From Candidatus Nitrosotenuis uzonensis (GTDB lineage: Archaea; Thermoproteota; Nitrososphaeria; Nitrososphaerales; Nitrosopumilaceae): a stretch of 64,000 nt of DNA. Positions 1-7,152 of the stretch are shown in pieces. The position numbers and the translations under genes were made by a program. The DNA lies in assembly GCF_000723185.1 (NCBI RefSeq), contig NZ_CBTY010000011.1, positions 163,403 through 227,402 on the forward strand, in the 5' to 3' direction. Numbering within the stretch: the first letter of the stretch is position 1; every line of letters begins with the position of its first letter. Under the pieces are notes generated by a model, which was not told the origin of the DNA, did no database searches, and saw nothing but the letters and a program-made list of their open reading frames with translations.

Positions 1-77
1 TTATCTAACGCAAACTTTACTGCAGCTAAATGCCCGAGATGAAATGGCTGAAATCTGCCTATCAAAAGACCGTTCAT
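1..77 (-). CDS. nadM: Nicotinamide-nucleotide adenylyltransferase, 5' end only
   Basis: Only the first 25 codons are present, from an ATG at 77; the rest lies beyond the left edge. The visible N-terminus carries GRFQPFHLGH (residues 7-16), including the HxGH-type nucleotide-binding motif (HLGH) of archaeal NMN adenylyltransferase. The family joins NMN and ATP to give NAD+ in the cytoplasm. The FQPFHLGH wording fits NadM better than phosphopantetheine adenylyltransferase, but the C-terminal part that would decide is missing. It is divergent from the RNA cyclase gene, with a 57-base gap that must hold both promoters. Confidence 0.85.
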   Translation of the reverse strand, partial: MNGLLIGRFQPFHLGHLAAVKFALD

Positions 78-134
78 GCAGTCCTTGATTGCAATTCATT
101 TAAAAAACTATCATGAAATCGAAAATAGCAAACA

Positions 135-1166
135 ATGAACATCCTTGAAATTGATGGATCCTTTGGAGAAGGGGGCGGGCAGATTCTGCGCAGCACTCTT
201 AGTCTTGCATGCATTACATCCACACCAATCAAAATAAAAAACATAAGAAATAACAGAAAGATGCCAGGCCTGCAAGCACAGCATCTTACTGCAGCAAAAA
301 TTCTTGCTAAAACATGTAATGCAAAAACGGATGGACTGCATCTTGGTTCTACATCACTTACATTTGTTCCAGGACAAATGCAGGATGTTTCGATTTCGGA
401 AGACATAGGAACTGCAGGGAGCATTTCTCTGATTTTGCAGGCTGTGATACCAGCTGTTGCCTTGGCAGGAAAAAAACTGCACCTTCAAATCAGAGGAGGT
501 ACTGACGTGCCATGGAGTCCAACCTCAAATTATACCAAATATGTTGTTGCAGAAGCGTATCGAAGAATAGGAATTGATTTTACAATGAAAATAGAGCGCC
601 GTGGATACTATCCAAAGGGCGGAGGACTAGTTGAGGTAATCGCATCGCCTGCCAAGACAGTTTTTCCCATTTGCCTTCAACAAAGAATGCAAAAAGAAGC
701 GCGCATTATATGCAGCTGCACAGAGCTTACCGGTACTATTGAAAAATCCATCAACACTGCAAAGAATATGCTGGAACAAAATGGTTTTTCGGTTCTAATA
801 GAAACAGCTCAGGAGAAGGCGGCCAATAGAGGTGGCTCTGCACTTGTATTTTCTTCAGACCCAAATTCAATCAATGGTGCAGATGAGCTTCTTGATATTC
901 ACAATGAAGACAAATTTACATCAAGATCCGCTATGACATTCATAAATTCTGATTTGGGGGCTGATGTGAATCTCTCTGATATGTTGGTAGTACCCTTGAG
1001 TCTTTGCAACGAGATGTCAATTTTCACCGTAAAAACCATATCAAAACATCTTGAAACAAATCTTTACATCACATCAAAAATTCTCGGCTGCAAATACGGC
1101 ATAGGTAAAATTGATGGCGGGTATGAGGTAAGACTTCAGGGCATCTCAAATGCCCGCATCAAGTAA
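135..1166 (+). CDS. rtcA: RNA 3'-terminal phosphate cyclase
   Basis: A 343-residue protein of normal RtcA length. It converts an RNA 3'-phosphate into a 2',3'-cyclic phosphate through an enzyme-AMP intermediate. The N-terminus has the glycine-rich GSFGEGGGQILR motif (residues 8-19), followed by RGGTDVPWSPT around residue 120. Near the C-terminus, His305 in KHLETN aligns in my reading with the histidine that is adenylylated in bacterial RtcA, so the protein is likely active and not an Rcl1-like relative. The ATG at 135 gives a start directly at the conserved beta-strand. The 3' end overlaps the convergent CopD-like gene by 21 bases. Confidence 0.93.
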   Translation: MNILEIDGSFGEGGGQILRSTLSLACITSTPIKIKNIRNNRKMPGLQAQHLTAAKILAKTCNAKTDGLHLGSTSLTFVPGQMQDVSISEDIGTAGSISLILQAVIPAVALAGKKLHLQIRGGTDVPWSPTSNYTKYVVAEAYRRIGIDFTMKIERRGYYPKGGGLVEVIASPAKTVFPICLQQRMQKEARIICSCTELTGTIEKSINTAKNMLEQNGFSVLIETAQEKAANRGGSALVFSSDPNSINGADELLDIHNEDKFTSRSAMTFINSDLGADVNLSDMLVVPLSLCNEMSIFTVKTISKHLETNLYITSKILGCKYGIGKIDGGYEVRLQGISNARIK

Positions 1167-1643
1167 AGCGGCCACAAACAATATGGCAATGGAGATTACC
1201 ACGGTTGTCTCCCCTACTATTATGATCTTTTTTCGTAATTTGGCAATCTGCACTTCTGAAAGCTGTTTTTGAACTATCTTTTGCTCTACTTCTTTTCGTA
1301 TTATCCTAACATGAGCACCAAATGATATTAAAAGTGCAATGACCAAAATTATCTTAATGACAACCATGATCCCATAGCTTGTTGATAGAAGAAAATCAGG
1401 CCTGAGTATCATCTGGTGCACGTTGAATATGCCAGTGGCAATTAAGATAACCAAGGACGGTATGGCTATCTTGTTAAAACGTCGACCCGCTTTGATCATT
1501 ATCTGCAATCGTTCCTCGACAGTTGGAGCCATTGTCTTTAAGAGCGGAGCAAAAACTATTGCGATAAATAAGGAACCACCAACCCAGATTGCCGCACAAA
1601 CAAGGTGAATCCAAGTAATGATAGCCTGTTCGAGTGCCAACAA
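1146..1643 (-). CDS. CopD-like four-helix membrane protein
   Basis: A 165-residue integral membrane protein with about four hydrophobic helices (near residues 8-30, 55-75, 88-110 and 140-162). The first helix contains HLVCAAIWVGGSLF, the His-containing signature of the CopD / copper-resistance family, whose members sit in the cytoplasmic membrane and are linked to copper handling or haem-like ligands. A copper role would suit an ammonia oxidiser, but no copper chaperone or copper enzyme lies beside it, so the substrate is an inference. The loop between helices 3 and 4 is highly charged. It converges on rtcA with a 21-base overlap. Confidence 0.75.
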   Translation of the reverse strand: MLALEQAIITWIHLVCAAIWVGGSLFIAIVFAPLLKTMAPTVEERLQIMIKAGRRFNKIAIPSLVILIATGIFNVHQMILRPDFLLSTSYGIMVVIKIILVIALLISFGAHVRIIRKEVEQKIVQKQLSEVQIAKLRKKIIIVGETTVVISIAILFVAALLDAGI

Positions 1644-1718
1644 AGCACTGCGTTGGCTTTCAAATATTATCTATTGCAATGGAACGTTTTTTAGTTGTAT
1701 GAATTTGATTACAAATGA

Positions 1719-2213
1719 TTGGTTTCTCAGGGCAGAATGATAATTTATGCAGCAATAGCAGCACTATTAGCAATGCTTGGCGGTATAACCTGGTATGCAA
1801 GTCTTGATAATCCGAAACTTGAGATGGCCGAGCTCAGCTTGGGACAGGTAAAGATAATCAACGTAAACAGCATTGAAAACCGCGCAAATCTTGAGGTTGG
1901 ACTGAAAATAAGAAATCCAAGCGATAAACCATTCACTGTTTCACATATTGATTATGAATTGTTTGCAAACGGACAATCATTGGGCAAAGGACAGTACTCT
2001 GCACAAGATATTCCAATGCCTGGGAGAGCTATATTCAGCTCAAACGCAGAAATCGAACTTCCCAGCATATTCGCACTAGTTCCTACACCTGCAACTTCGG
2101 AACTTTACACGGCAATAATTAGCGGCCAGCCAGTTCAATACACTGTAAAAGGTATTATGGTAGTGGAATCGGCATGGAGCCTGGTCGAAAAGCCGTTTGA
2201 CACATCGCAGTAA
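1719..2213 (+). CDS. LEA14-like (WHy domain) membrane-anchored protein, copy 1
   Basis: A 164-residue protein with one N-terminal membrane anchor (about residues 7-26) and an outside beta-sandwich resembling the LEA14/WHy domain (about residues 40-155). The pattern ANLEVGLKIRNPSDKPFTV with a following YELFANGQSLG is typical: a strand, an N-P pair, then a hairpin. The family is tied to desiccation and stress, but the molecular role is unknown. The start is TTG at 1719; an ATG at 1737 would remove six residues and leave the anchor intact, so either is possible. Two further LEA14-like genes lie at 7768 and 60156. Confidence 0.8.
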   Translation: MVSQGRMIIYAAIAALLAMLGGITWYASLDNPKLEMAELSLGQVKIINVNSIENRANLEVGLKIRNPSDKPFTVSHIDYELFANGQSLGKGQYSAQDIPMPGRAIFSSNAEIELPSIFALVPTPATSELYTAIISGQPVQYTVKGIMVVESAWSLVEKPFDTSQ

Positions 2214-2227
2214 ATAAAAAATTAAGG

Positions 2228-2301
2228 TGGGCCGAGAGAGATTCGAACTCTCGATCACCGCCGTGTCGAGGCGGTATCCTAACCAACTAGACTACCGGCC
2301 C
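2228..2301 (-). tRNA. tRNA-Val (anticodon GAC), with C33
   Basis: A complete 74-base cloverleaf read on the minus strand from 2301. The acceptor stem is GGGCCGG paired with TCGGCCC, the discriminator is A, the D-arm is intact with GG in the loop, and the T-arm is GAGAG/CTCTC around TTCGAAT. The anticodon stem CCGCC/GGCGG is perfect and encloses the seven-base loop TCGACAC, which puts GAC at positions 34-36 (plus-strand 2265-2267). Position 33 is C (complement of G at 2268) where elongator tRNAs almost always have U. No intron is present and CCA is not encoded. Confidence 0.9.
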
Positions 2302-2370
2302 AATGAACTACAAGACTTGGTGTCTACATTATTAATCTTGGTTCTGTTTATTGCATGCAAAAACTGAATC

Positions 2371-2378
2371 TTTAAACT
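2371..2378 (+). promoter_or_regulatory. TATA-like box for bluB
   Basis: TTTAAAC lies about 27 bases before the TTG at 2403. That is the usual distance from TATA box to transcription start in archaea, so the mRNA is probably leaderless and the TTG is the right start. Confidence 0.55.
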
Positions 2379-2402
2379 ACAACTGTAACATGATATAGTA
2401 AA

Positions 2403-3116
2403 TTGAGTGATTTTTCAAACCAAGAAAAGTCTGGCCTCTATAAGGCGATCTACACCAGACGCGATGTAAGATCTCATTTTGTACCAAAACCCATTGACGA
2501 TGAGGTGTTAGCCAGAATTCTGAACGCCGCACATCACGCTCCTTCTGTAGGATTCTCACAGCCGTGGAACTTCATACTAATACGCGACCCTAAAACCAAA
2601 TCACTGGTAAAAGAGTCATTTGAGCAAGAGAAAATCCGATCATCTGAACAAGTTGATGAACAAAAAAAGGAAAAATACCTCTCGCTAAAACTACAGGGAA
2701 TTATGGAATCTGATATCAACATATGCATTACATATGATCCTAGCAGATTCGGCCCGTTTGTAATAGGCAGATCAAGCATACCAGAAACTGGAATCTACAG
2801 CGTTTGTTGCGCAGTACAAAACTTGTGGCTTGCTGCAAGATCGGAACAAATAGGAGTCGGCTGGGTTAGTATACTCTCAAATGAAGCACTCAAGCAAATA
2901 CTCGGACTTCCAGAACACATAGTTCCAGTAGCATACTTGTGCTTAGGGCACGTCAATGAATTTGCAGAAAAACCTGATCTGGAGACCGCCAACTGGCTTC
3001 CACGCCTTGAACTCAAAGATGTTGTATATTTTGAGACTTGGGGTCAAACACATAGTCCAGCCTGGAACAAGATACACGATCTGGTTCGTACTAACCTTGA
3101 TTACGCTTTTAAATGA
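2403..3116 (+). CDS. bluB: 5,6-dimethylbenzimidazole synthase (BluB)
   Basis: A 237-residue flavoenzyme of the nitroreductase fold. BluB breaks down reduced FMN with oxygen to make 5,6-dimethylbenzimidazole, the lower ligand of vitamin B12. The BluB-specific markers are RRDVR (residues 19-23), PSVGFSQPWNF (47-57) and the later YSVCCAVQNLWLAA segment; the overall length and the loss of a normal NAD(P)H site pattern also fit. The start is TTG at 2403, supported by a TATA-like box 27 bases upstream. The gene lies between two tRNA genes and away from other cobalamin genes; cobJ is 10 kb to the right. Confidence 0.92.
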   Translation: MSDFSNQEKSGLYKAIYTRRDVRSHFVPKPIDDEVLARILNAAHHAPSVGFSQPWNFILIRDPKTKSLVKESFEQEKIRSSEQVDEQKKEKYLSLKLQGIMESDINICITYDPSRFGPFVIGRSSIPETGIYSVCCAVQNLWLAARSEQIGVGWVSILSNEALKQILGLPEHIVPVAYLCLGHVNEFAEKPDLETANWLPRLELKDVVYFETWGQTHSPAWNKIHDLVRTNLDYAFK

Positions 3117-3137
3117 ACGACAGGTGAGTTTTTGCAA

Positions 3138-3231
3138 GGGCTTGTAGCGCAGAGTCATTATTGACGCGCAACATGGATAGCGCGGCAGCCTCCTAAGTTG
3201 CAGGTCGAGGGATCGAAGCCCTCCAAGCCCG
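3138..3231 (+). tRNA. tRNA-Arg (anticodon CCT) with a 19-base intron in the D-loop
   Basis: A 94-base gene giving a 75-base tRNA. The acceptor stem is GGGCTTG/CAAGCCC with G as discriminator. The anticodon arm is GCAGC-CTCCTAA-GTTGC, so the anticodon CCT is at 3192-3194. The D-stem GCGC/GCGC is split by extra sequence at 3153-3171. Removing 19 bases restores a normal D-loop that begins AG. The insertion folds as a bulge-helix-bulge: GCGC pairs with a second GCGC, GTCA pairs with TGAC over a TTAT loop, and the bulges are AGA and AAC. The T-loop starts with A where T54 is usual. Confidence 0.88.
3153..3171 (+). other. Non-canonical tRNA intron (D-loop position 15/16)
   Basis: This is the proposed 19-base intron. 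Cutting after the second base of each bulge (AG^A and AA^C), the usual archaeal splicing-endonuclease rule, leaves AGCATGGATA as the D-loop with A14 and G15 in place. Neighbouring cuts are possible because the GCGCA direct repeat flanks the insertion, but they put A at position 15 or break the rule. Confidence 0.75.
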
Positions 3232-3259
3232 CTTTTAATTTAAATACAAAAACAAATTC

Positions 3260-3793
3260 TTGAAATTCGTGAAAATATTAGTAATTTCTGGCAGTCCAAG
3301 GAAAACAGCAAACACACAAGTCATGATGAAGTTTGTTTACGAATATGCAAAATCTAAAAATCCTGATACAAAGTTCGTCAATCTCTCTGAAGGCGGAATC
3401 GACTATTACCGTGGCCCAAACGAAAATTACTCGCAAACAACGATGCAAGCTGCAAAGGATATCATGGAAGCTGATGTCTGGCTTGTTGGCTCGCCGATTT
3501 ACAACTCGTTTTTCAGCTCTGCACTGAAGAATCTGTTTGAATTTATAAACTACAAAAGCACCGCCGGAAAGACAGCAGGCCTTGCTATATTAGCGTCAGG
3601 AAATATCGGCTTTACTAACGTACAGACGTTACTGACGCAATTAATGAGTTATTTCCGCGTGGTAACAAATCCAAAGGCAGTTTACATGACTGCGGATATG
3701 ATACAAGATGGGCAGATTACAGATGAAGAACAAAAAACACGACTAAAAGAACTAGTGGATGAAACTATACTTTTAGCTTCTAGGCCGAAGTAG
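3260..3793 (+). CDS. NADPH-dependent FMN reductase / flavodoxin-fold oxidoreductase
   Basis: A 177-residue protein of the NADPH-dependent FMN reductase family, a cytoplasmic flavodoxin fold that transfers electrons from NAD(P)H to FMN or quinones. The phosphate-binding loop GSPRKTANTQ (about residues 11-20) binds FMN phosphate, and VGSPIYNSFFSSALKN (about 75-90) is the second family motif that contacts the flavin. The start is TTG at 3260; GTG at 3269 is an alternative that begins MKILVISGS. The 3' end overlaps the convergent secreted-protein gene by 14 bases. It could supply reduced FMN to BluB one gene upstream, which is an inference from proximity only. Confidence 0.85.
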   Translation: MKFVKILVISGSPRKTANTQVMMKFVYEYAKSKNPDTKFVNLSEGGIDYYRGPNENYSQTTMQAAKDIMEADVWLVGSPIYNSFFSSALKNLFEFINYKSTAGKTAGLAILASGNIGFTNVQTLLTQLMSYFRVVTNPKAVYMTADMIQDGQITDEEQKTRLKELVDETILLASRPK

Positions 3794-4181
3794 AACCCTT
3801 ATCCAAATACACGACTTTGAATATTTTCACTACGTAGTCGCCTTCAAAAATCTTAGTTATCTTGCCATTTGTTACATCAACTACCCTGAATCTGTACTCA
3901 TAACTGCCATCGTCGTTCACATCAGTCTGTGCAAAATGAACTGCTTCTCCATTCTTGAAGAACTGAATTATAACAGGATGCCCTTCGACAGGATTTGCAA
4001 TCTTACCCTCTACAAAGCCCCATGGTAGCCTGTTATTAGATGGTGCATGGAACTGCGTAATGGTTTTCTCAAGTCCGATCTCTGAATTAAGCGGCATGAT
4101 TGTAGTTTCCGCAAATGCAGATGCCGACAATGCTGCAACAAGAACCATACTTGCAAGCGCGGCCTTTAAAATCATCAGCAA
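3780..4181 (-). CDS. Small secreted protein of unknown function
   Basis: A 133-residue protein with a clear signal peptide (residues 1-24, ending SASAFA before ETTIMP). The mature part is about 108 residues, beta-rich, with a repeated strand-turn character (PVIIQFFKNGEAVHF, DDGSYEYRFRVVD, GDYVVKIFKVVYLD), which suggests a single extracellular Ig-like or carboxypeptidase-regulatory-like domain of the kind found in thaumarchaeal cell-surface proteins. I do not recognise a specific family. It is a single gene, convergent with the flavin reductase by 14 bases. Confidence 0.75.
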   Translation of the reverse strand: MLMILKAALASMVLVAALSASAFAETTIMPLNSEIGLEKTITQFHAPSNNRLPWGFVEGKIANPVEGHPVIIQFFKNGEAVHFAQTDVNDDGSYEYRFRVVDVTNGKITKIFEGDYVVKIFKVVYLDKGSTSA

Positions 4182-4229
4182 TCATTTCCGTCAGTCAAAT
4201 ATTAAGATGACGTATCAATTATTCTATAC

Positions 4230-4346
4230 ATGAATGACGCATTATTAAATGACGGTTGCGTTTGTAAATGCCATTTTGGCGGAGCGGTAAGCTGCCCAGG
4301 ATGTAAGCGACACCACCGTATGGGCGGATGTAAGCACTGTCAATAG
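4230..4346 (+). CDS. Cys-rich 38-residue microprotein
   Basis: A small open frame from ATG 4230 to TAG 4346. It encodes 38 residues with seven cysteines (10, 12, 14, 22, 25, 34, 37) and five histidines and fills the gap between two minus-strand genes. The spacing CxCxC, CPGC and CxxC is what a two-site zinc protein would use. It ends one base before the stop of the neighbouring minus-strand gene. No named family is recognised; coding potential is inferred from the ordered cysteines and its neat fit in the gap. Confidence 0.6.
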   Translation: MNDALLNDGCVCKCHFGGAVSCPGCKRHHRMGGCKHCQ

Positions 4347-4347
4347 G

Positions 4348-4821
4348 CTACTTGCGTTTTCGTTCTTTTGCAGCTAGGACCTTCAGATTTGCAAGCTCTG
4401 CCTTTAATGCCTCTATCTGTACCAGAGTCTCCAAGTTTGCAATCTCTGCTCGCAGCTTAGTAATTTCATTATCCTTGAGCTTTACTTGATCCTTAAGCTC
4501 ATTCAAATCGGCAGTAAACGACTCTTTGAATTGTTTTAATTCTTCTACAGATACTGACACAGGCGGGTGTGTTACTAATTTAGCCGAGCTTTTTTTTTCG
4601 TCGTGCGAGTGACTCTCGTGGCTATGAGAACTGCCCCATTTGTGCGCATAATCTGCACTTTTTTGAGCAATCCAACAAATAAAAGCCAAAAACCAAGTTA
4701 CTACTGCAGATACAAGTAATAGTTGATGCAACGCGTCTGGCATAACGAAATACATTCCAGTTAAAAACGCGGCAAAGGCAGACACAACCACCGTAGCTAA
4801 GTGATTGCCAAGATAACCCAT
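4348..4821 (-). CDS. Two-helix membrane protein with His-rich linker and coiled coil
   Basis: A 157-residue protein with two transmembrane helices (about residues 8-28 and 33-53), a cytoplasmic-looking histidine/serine linker (HSHESHSHD near 65-75), and a long C-terminal coiled coil (about 93-150) rich in Glu, Leu and Lys with heptad spacing. The His-rich linker could bind metal, but that is speculative. I do not recognise a family. It lies directly after the Cys-rich microprotein gene on the opposite strand. Confidence 0.7.
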   Translation of the reverse strand: MGYLGNHLATVVVSAFAAFLTGMYFVMPDALHQLLLVSAVVTWFLAFICWIAQKSADYAHKWGSSHSHESHSHDEKKSSAKLVTHPPVSVSVEELKQFKESFTADLNELKDQVKLKDNEITKLRAEIANLETLVQIEALKAELANLKVLAAKERKRK

Positions 4822-4897
4822 AATTTAGTGCAACCTACAAGTCGAATATAACAGTAGTGTTAGTTTTCAGAATAATAAAAGAAAAGATAAACGAATT

Positions 4898-5134
4898 TTA
4901 TTCGTCTTTCTCTTGATTCGCTAATAATTCTGCTTGTGGGACCTCAGACTGTAAAATCTTAATCTTTGCCAGTAACTCATTTCTTAGATCGCGTGCGACT
5001 CGTCTTACCGTTGGTCTTGGAACCCCAAGCTCTTCAACAACCTTTGAGTAAATGTCTTGTTTGTCAGTCAGCCCCTTTTCAAGATAAGAATTGATTGCCT
5101 GTTTGATGACGGTGCTTTGGTTTGTGCGATTCAC
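4898..5134 (-). CDS. Small helix-turn-helix DNA-binding protein
   Basis: A 78-residue protein. Residues 28-52 (IYSKVVEELGVPRPTVRRVARDLRN) read as a helix-turn-helix with the recognition helix over RPTVRRVARD; the N-terminal half is helical and the tail is acidic. Such proteins are common as small nucleoid-associated or regulatory factors in Thaumarchaeota. The ATG at 5134 is 24 bases from the centre of a strong TATA box, so the transcript is probably leaderless. Target genes are unknown. The 232-base gap to the cyclophilin gene holds this promoter and the cyclophilin promoter and no convincing gene. Confidence 0.75.
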   Translation of the reverse strand: MNRTNQSTVIKQAINSYLEKGLTDKQDIYSKVVEELGVPRPTVRRVARDLRNELLAKIKILQSEVPQAELLANQEKDE

Positions 5135-5153
5135 AACCTGTAATTTTTCTCGT

Positions 5154-5163
5154 TCTATATAAG
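5154..5163 (-). promoter_or_regulatory. TATA box for the small HTH gene
   Basis: On the minus strand this reads CTTATATAGA, centred about 24-25 bases before the ATG at 5134, as expected for a leaderless archaeal transcript. Confidence 0.6.
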
Positions 5164-5335
5164 ACTATAACTTTACATGCCGAAAAATTGTGATATTGTT
5201 TGAACTACAAAAAATTATTATACACAAAAATTTCTGGTACTCTAGTTCAATTCACGGTTGAACCGATTGCGATATCCGCAGACATTGTAATTTTTGCAAT
5301 TTACTTTCCAAATAATCCATCAATGAATAGCAAGA

Positions 5336-5345
5336 CTCTTATGAT
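5336..5345 (+). promoter_or_regulatory. TATA-like box for the cyclophilin gene
   Basis: CTCTTATGAT is centred about 26 bases upstream of the TTG at 5367 and supports that start. Confidence 0.5.
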
Positions 5346-5366
5346 AAGAACGAATCTTGGCAGTAA

Positions 5367-5846
5367 TTGACAACTGCCACAATTGAAACCAAGTTTGGGA
5401 AAATTATATTTAAATTACTACCAGATATTGCGCCTGAGACTGTCAGGAATTTTGTTAGCTTGGCTCAATCGGGATTCTATGATGGCACCAAATTCCATAG
5501 GGTAATCCCGGGATTTATGATTCAGGGAGGCGATCCCAACACCAAAATGCCTGACAAGAGCAAATGGGGGTTTGGAGGACCAGGCTATACAATCAAGGCA
5601 GAATTTAACTCCCGCTCACATCTGCGCGGCATAGTTTCTATGGCAAGAGCAGCAGATCCTAACAGCGCAGGCTCACAGTTTTTCATAGTTACCACAGACA
5701 GCACATTTCTGGACAGGCAATATACCGTTTTTGGTGAAGTGATTGAAGGCATGAATGTAGCTGATCTGATAGTGAACCAGCCACGCGACAGAAACGACTG
5801 CCCACTTGACGAGGTAAAAATGTCCAAAGTTATCATCTCTGAATAG
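5367..5846 (+). CDS. Peptidyl-prolyl cis-trans isomerase, cyclophilin type
   Basis: A 159-residue single-domain cyclophilin that catalyses cis-trans isomerisation of prolyl bonds during protein folding. The active-site segment FHRVIPGFMIQGGDP (residues 43-57) supplies the catalytic Arg45, Phe50 and Gln53, and AGSQFFI (101-107) is the second motif. There is no signal peptide, so it is cytoplasmic. The start is TTG at 5367 with a TATA-like box 26 bases before it. The downstream secreted-protein gene follows after 13 bases in the same direction and may be cotranscribed. Confidence 0.95.
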   Translation: MTTATIETKFGKIIFKLLPDIAPETVRNFVSLAQSGFYDGTKFHRVIPGFMIQGGDPNTKMPDKSKWGFGGPGYTIKAEFNSRSHLRGIVSMARAADPNSAGSQFFIVTTDSTFLDRQYTVFGEVIEGMNVADLIVNQPRDRNDCPLDEVKMSKVIISE

Positions 5847-5859
5847 AGGTAAAATCACA

Positions 5860-6750
5860 TTGAAACAAATCGTATTTGCACTGGTGATCATATCGCTGCT
5901 CTCCAGTATGGCATTTGCACAAGAAATCAGCTTTGGCAAACCTGCAATTCAAACGGTAAAAATAGAAATAGATGAAAAAGGAAATGCTCACGTCACACAT
6001 ATAGTAGAAAAAAGTTCTAGCTCGCAACAACTCGAGCTGATCAGTAGTAATTTTACAAACCTGTCAGTTAGAGACGAAAAGGGTGGTTCTGCAGAATATG
6101 CGGAAACCGGAGGTGATAAGACAAGCCTTTTGATCTTACCTTCACAAAACAAGGTTTTAGTCGAATACGATCTTGAAAACGTCGTTGCTGAAAAAAACGG
6201 CTTCTGGAAATGGGATTACAGGTATGTTGCAAGCACCTCCTTCTTTTTGCCAAATAGCACTGATACAGTATTTGTCAATTCGAACCCTATCCTACTAAGA
6301 GAAGTGGATGGCATTAGATGTCATGGATGTCAAGTAAAGCTGGAATATGGCATGAAAAGTTTGGAACAAACGCAAAAAATAACTTGGGAAGGAAAAATCT
6401 TTGATGTAATAATCTCTACAAACGGAAAAATCTCTAAAGTAAAACTTGATCAGGCAAACAAAATGCTCAGCCTCGATGTAATGGAAAAAGACCAGTATGT
6501 CACACTGGTAATTCCTAAAGAACTACTCTGGAACCCGTACGAAGTGTTTCTAAACGATAAGAAGATTCCAACACACGAATTCTATCAAACCGAGGATATG
6601 GTCTGGCTCAACTTTAAGACAAACAGCACTGGTAAGGTGGATATCGTTGGGGTGTCGGTAGTACCTGAATTCCCATTTGCCGCGGTGCTAGTTCTTGGGG
6701 CTGCAATGATTATAGCAGCAAAACTCTCTGGAAAACTCAGTCTCCACTAG
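5860..6750 (+). CDS. Secreted membrane-anchored protein with PEF-type C-terminal signal
   Basis: A 296-residue exported protein. Residues 1-20 are a signal peptide ending MAFAQ. The body is beta-rich and has one CxxC pair (RCHGCQ near 152-157). The C-terminus has PEFPFAAVLVLG followed by a hydrophobic helix and a short basic tail, which resembles the PEF/PEFG-CTERM sorting signals described in archaea, here with Pro in place of the Gly of PEFG. The protein is probably held at the outer face of the membrane. The start is TTG at 5860, 13 bases after the cyclophilin stop. Function unknown. Confidence 0.75.
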   Translation: MKQIVFALVIISLLSSMAFAQEISFGKPAIQTVKIEIDEKGNAHVTHIVEKSSSSQQLELISSNFTNLSVRDEKGGSAEYAETGGDKTSLLILPSQNKVLVEYDLENVVAEKNGFWKWDYRYVASTSFFLPNSTDTVFVNSNPILLREVDGIRCHGCQVKLEYGMKSLEQTQKITWEGKIFDVIISTNGKISKVKLDQANKMLSLDVMEKDQYVTLVIPKELLWNPYEVFLNDKKIPTHEFYQTEDMVWLNFKTNSTGKVDIVGVSVVPEFPFAAVLVLGAAMIIAAKLSGKLSLH

Positions 6751-6892
6751 AGCCGCATGAACAAAACCCATATTCATCGATTCTAACATTGCAAACTGGA
6801 CATTTTTCTCCATAATCTACCTCCCATGGTTCCTTGCCAAATAATCTGTAATGATCATCAATCTCAATAGGAATTTCTCGTTTTTTTACCAT
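6737..6892 (-). CDS. 51-residue zinc-ribbon microprotein
   Basis: ATG at 6892 to TGA at 6737, 51 residues. The C-terminal part has CPVC (residues about 34-37) and CSCG (about 45-48), a plausible four-cysteine zinc ribbon, preceded by a charged N-terminus with REIPIEIDDHYRLFG. It overlaps the end of the secreted-protein gene by 14 bases in convergent orientation, and a second zinc-ribbon gene begins 72 bases to the right on the other strand. No named family is recognised. Confidence 0.65.
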   Translation of the reverse strand: MVKKREIPIEIDDHYRLFGKEPWEVDYGEKCPVCNVRIDEYGFCSCGSSGD

Positions 6893-6963
6893 CAATCATT
6901 TTGATTTTTAATTAATAATAAATATTCAAACGCCTTAAATTAACAAAACTTGATCCAACAATC

Positions 6964-7152
6964 ATGAAATGTGATTGCGGATGTCACTGTATAAGATGCA
7001 AAAGCACCGACCTTGAATCATTTCAAGTGGGAAACGTTGAACAAGACGGATATTTTGACATGCATCATACATGCAACAGTTGCGGTGCACACTTTGATCA
7101 TCTTGATGGAACAATCTTTGTAAAGTGTCCAATTTGCAAATTTAATGTTTAG
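6964..7152 (+). CDS. 62-residue Cys-rich zinc-ribbon protein
   Basis: A 62-residue protein with nine cysteines: CDCGCHCIRC at the N-terminus (residues 3-12), CNSC (about 37-40) and CPIC (about 55-58). Two treble-clef or ribbon zinc sites can be drawn with cysteines and the HH pair near residue 34. Such proteins are often adaptors or nucleic-acid binders, but no function can be assigned. The ATG at 6964 follows an AT-rich stretch. It overlaps the convergent gene at 7149 by four bases. Confidence 0.7.
   Translation: MKCDCGCHCIRCKSTDLESFQVGNVEQDGYFDMHHTCNSCGAHFDHLDGTIFVKCPICKFNV

Noticed and set aside
5200-5370. A 56-codon frame ending at the cyclophilin start
   Set aside because: The product has no fold pattern, and the cyclophilin TATA-like box lies inside it. 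Its TTGA overlap with the next start looks like the leader at 38724 but lacks a matching upstream promoter for itself.
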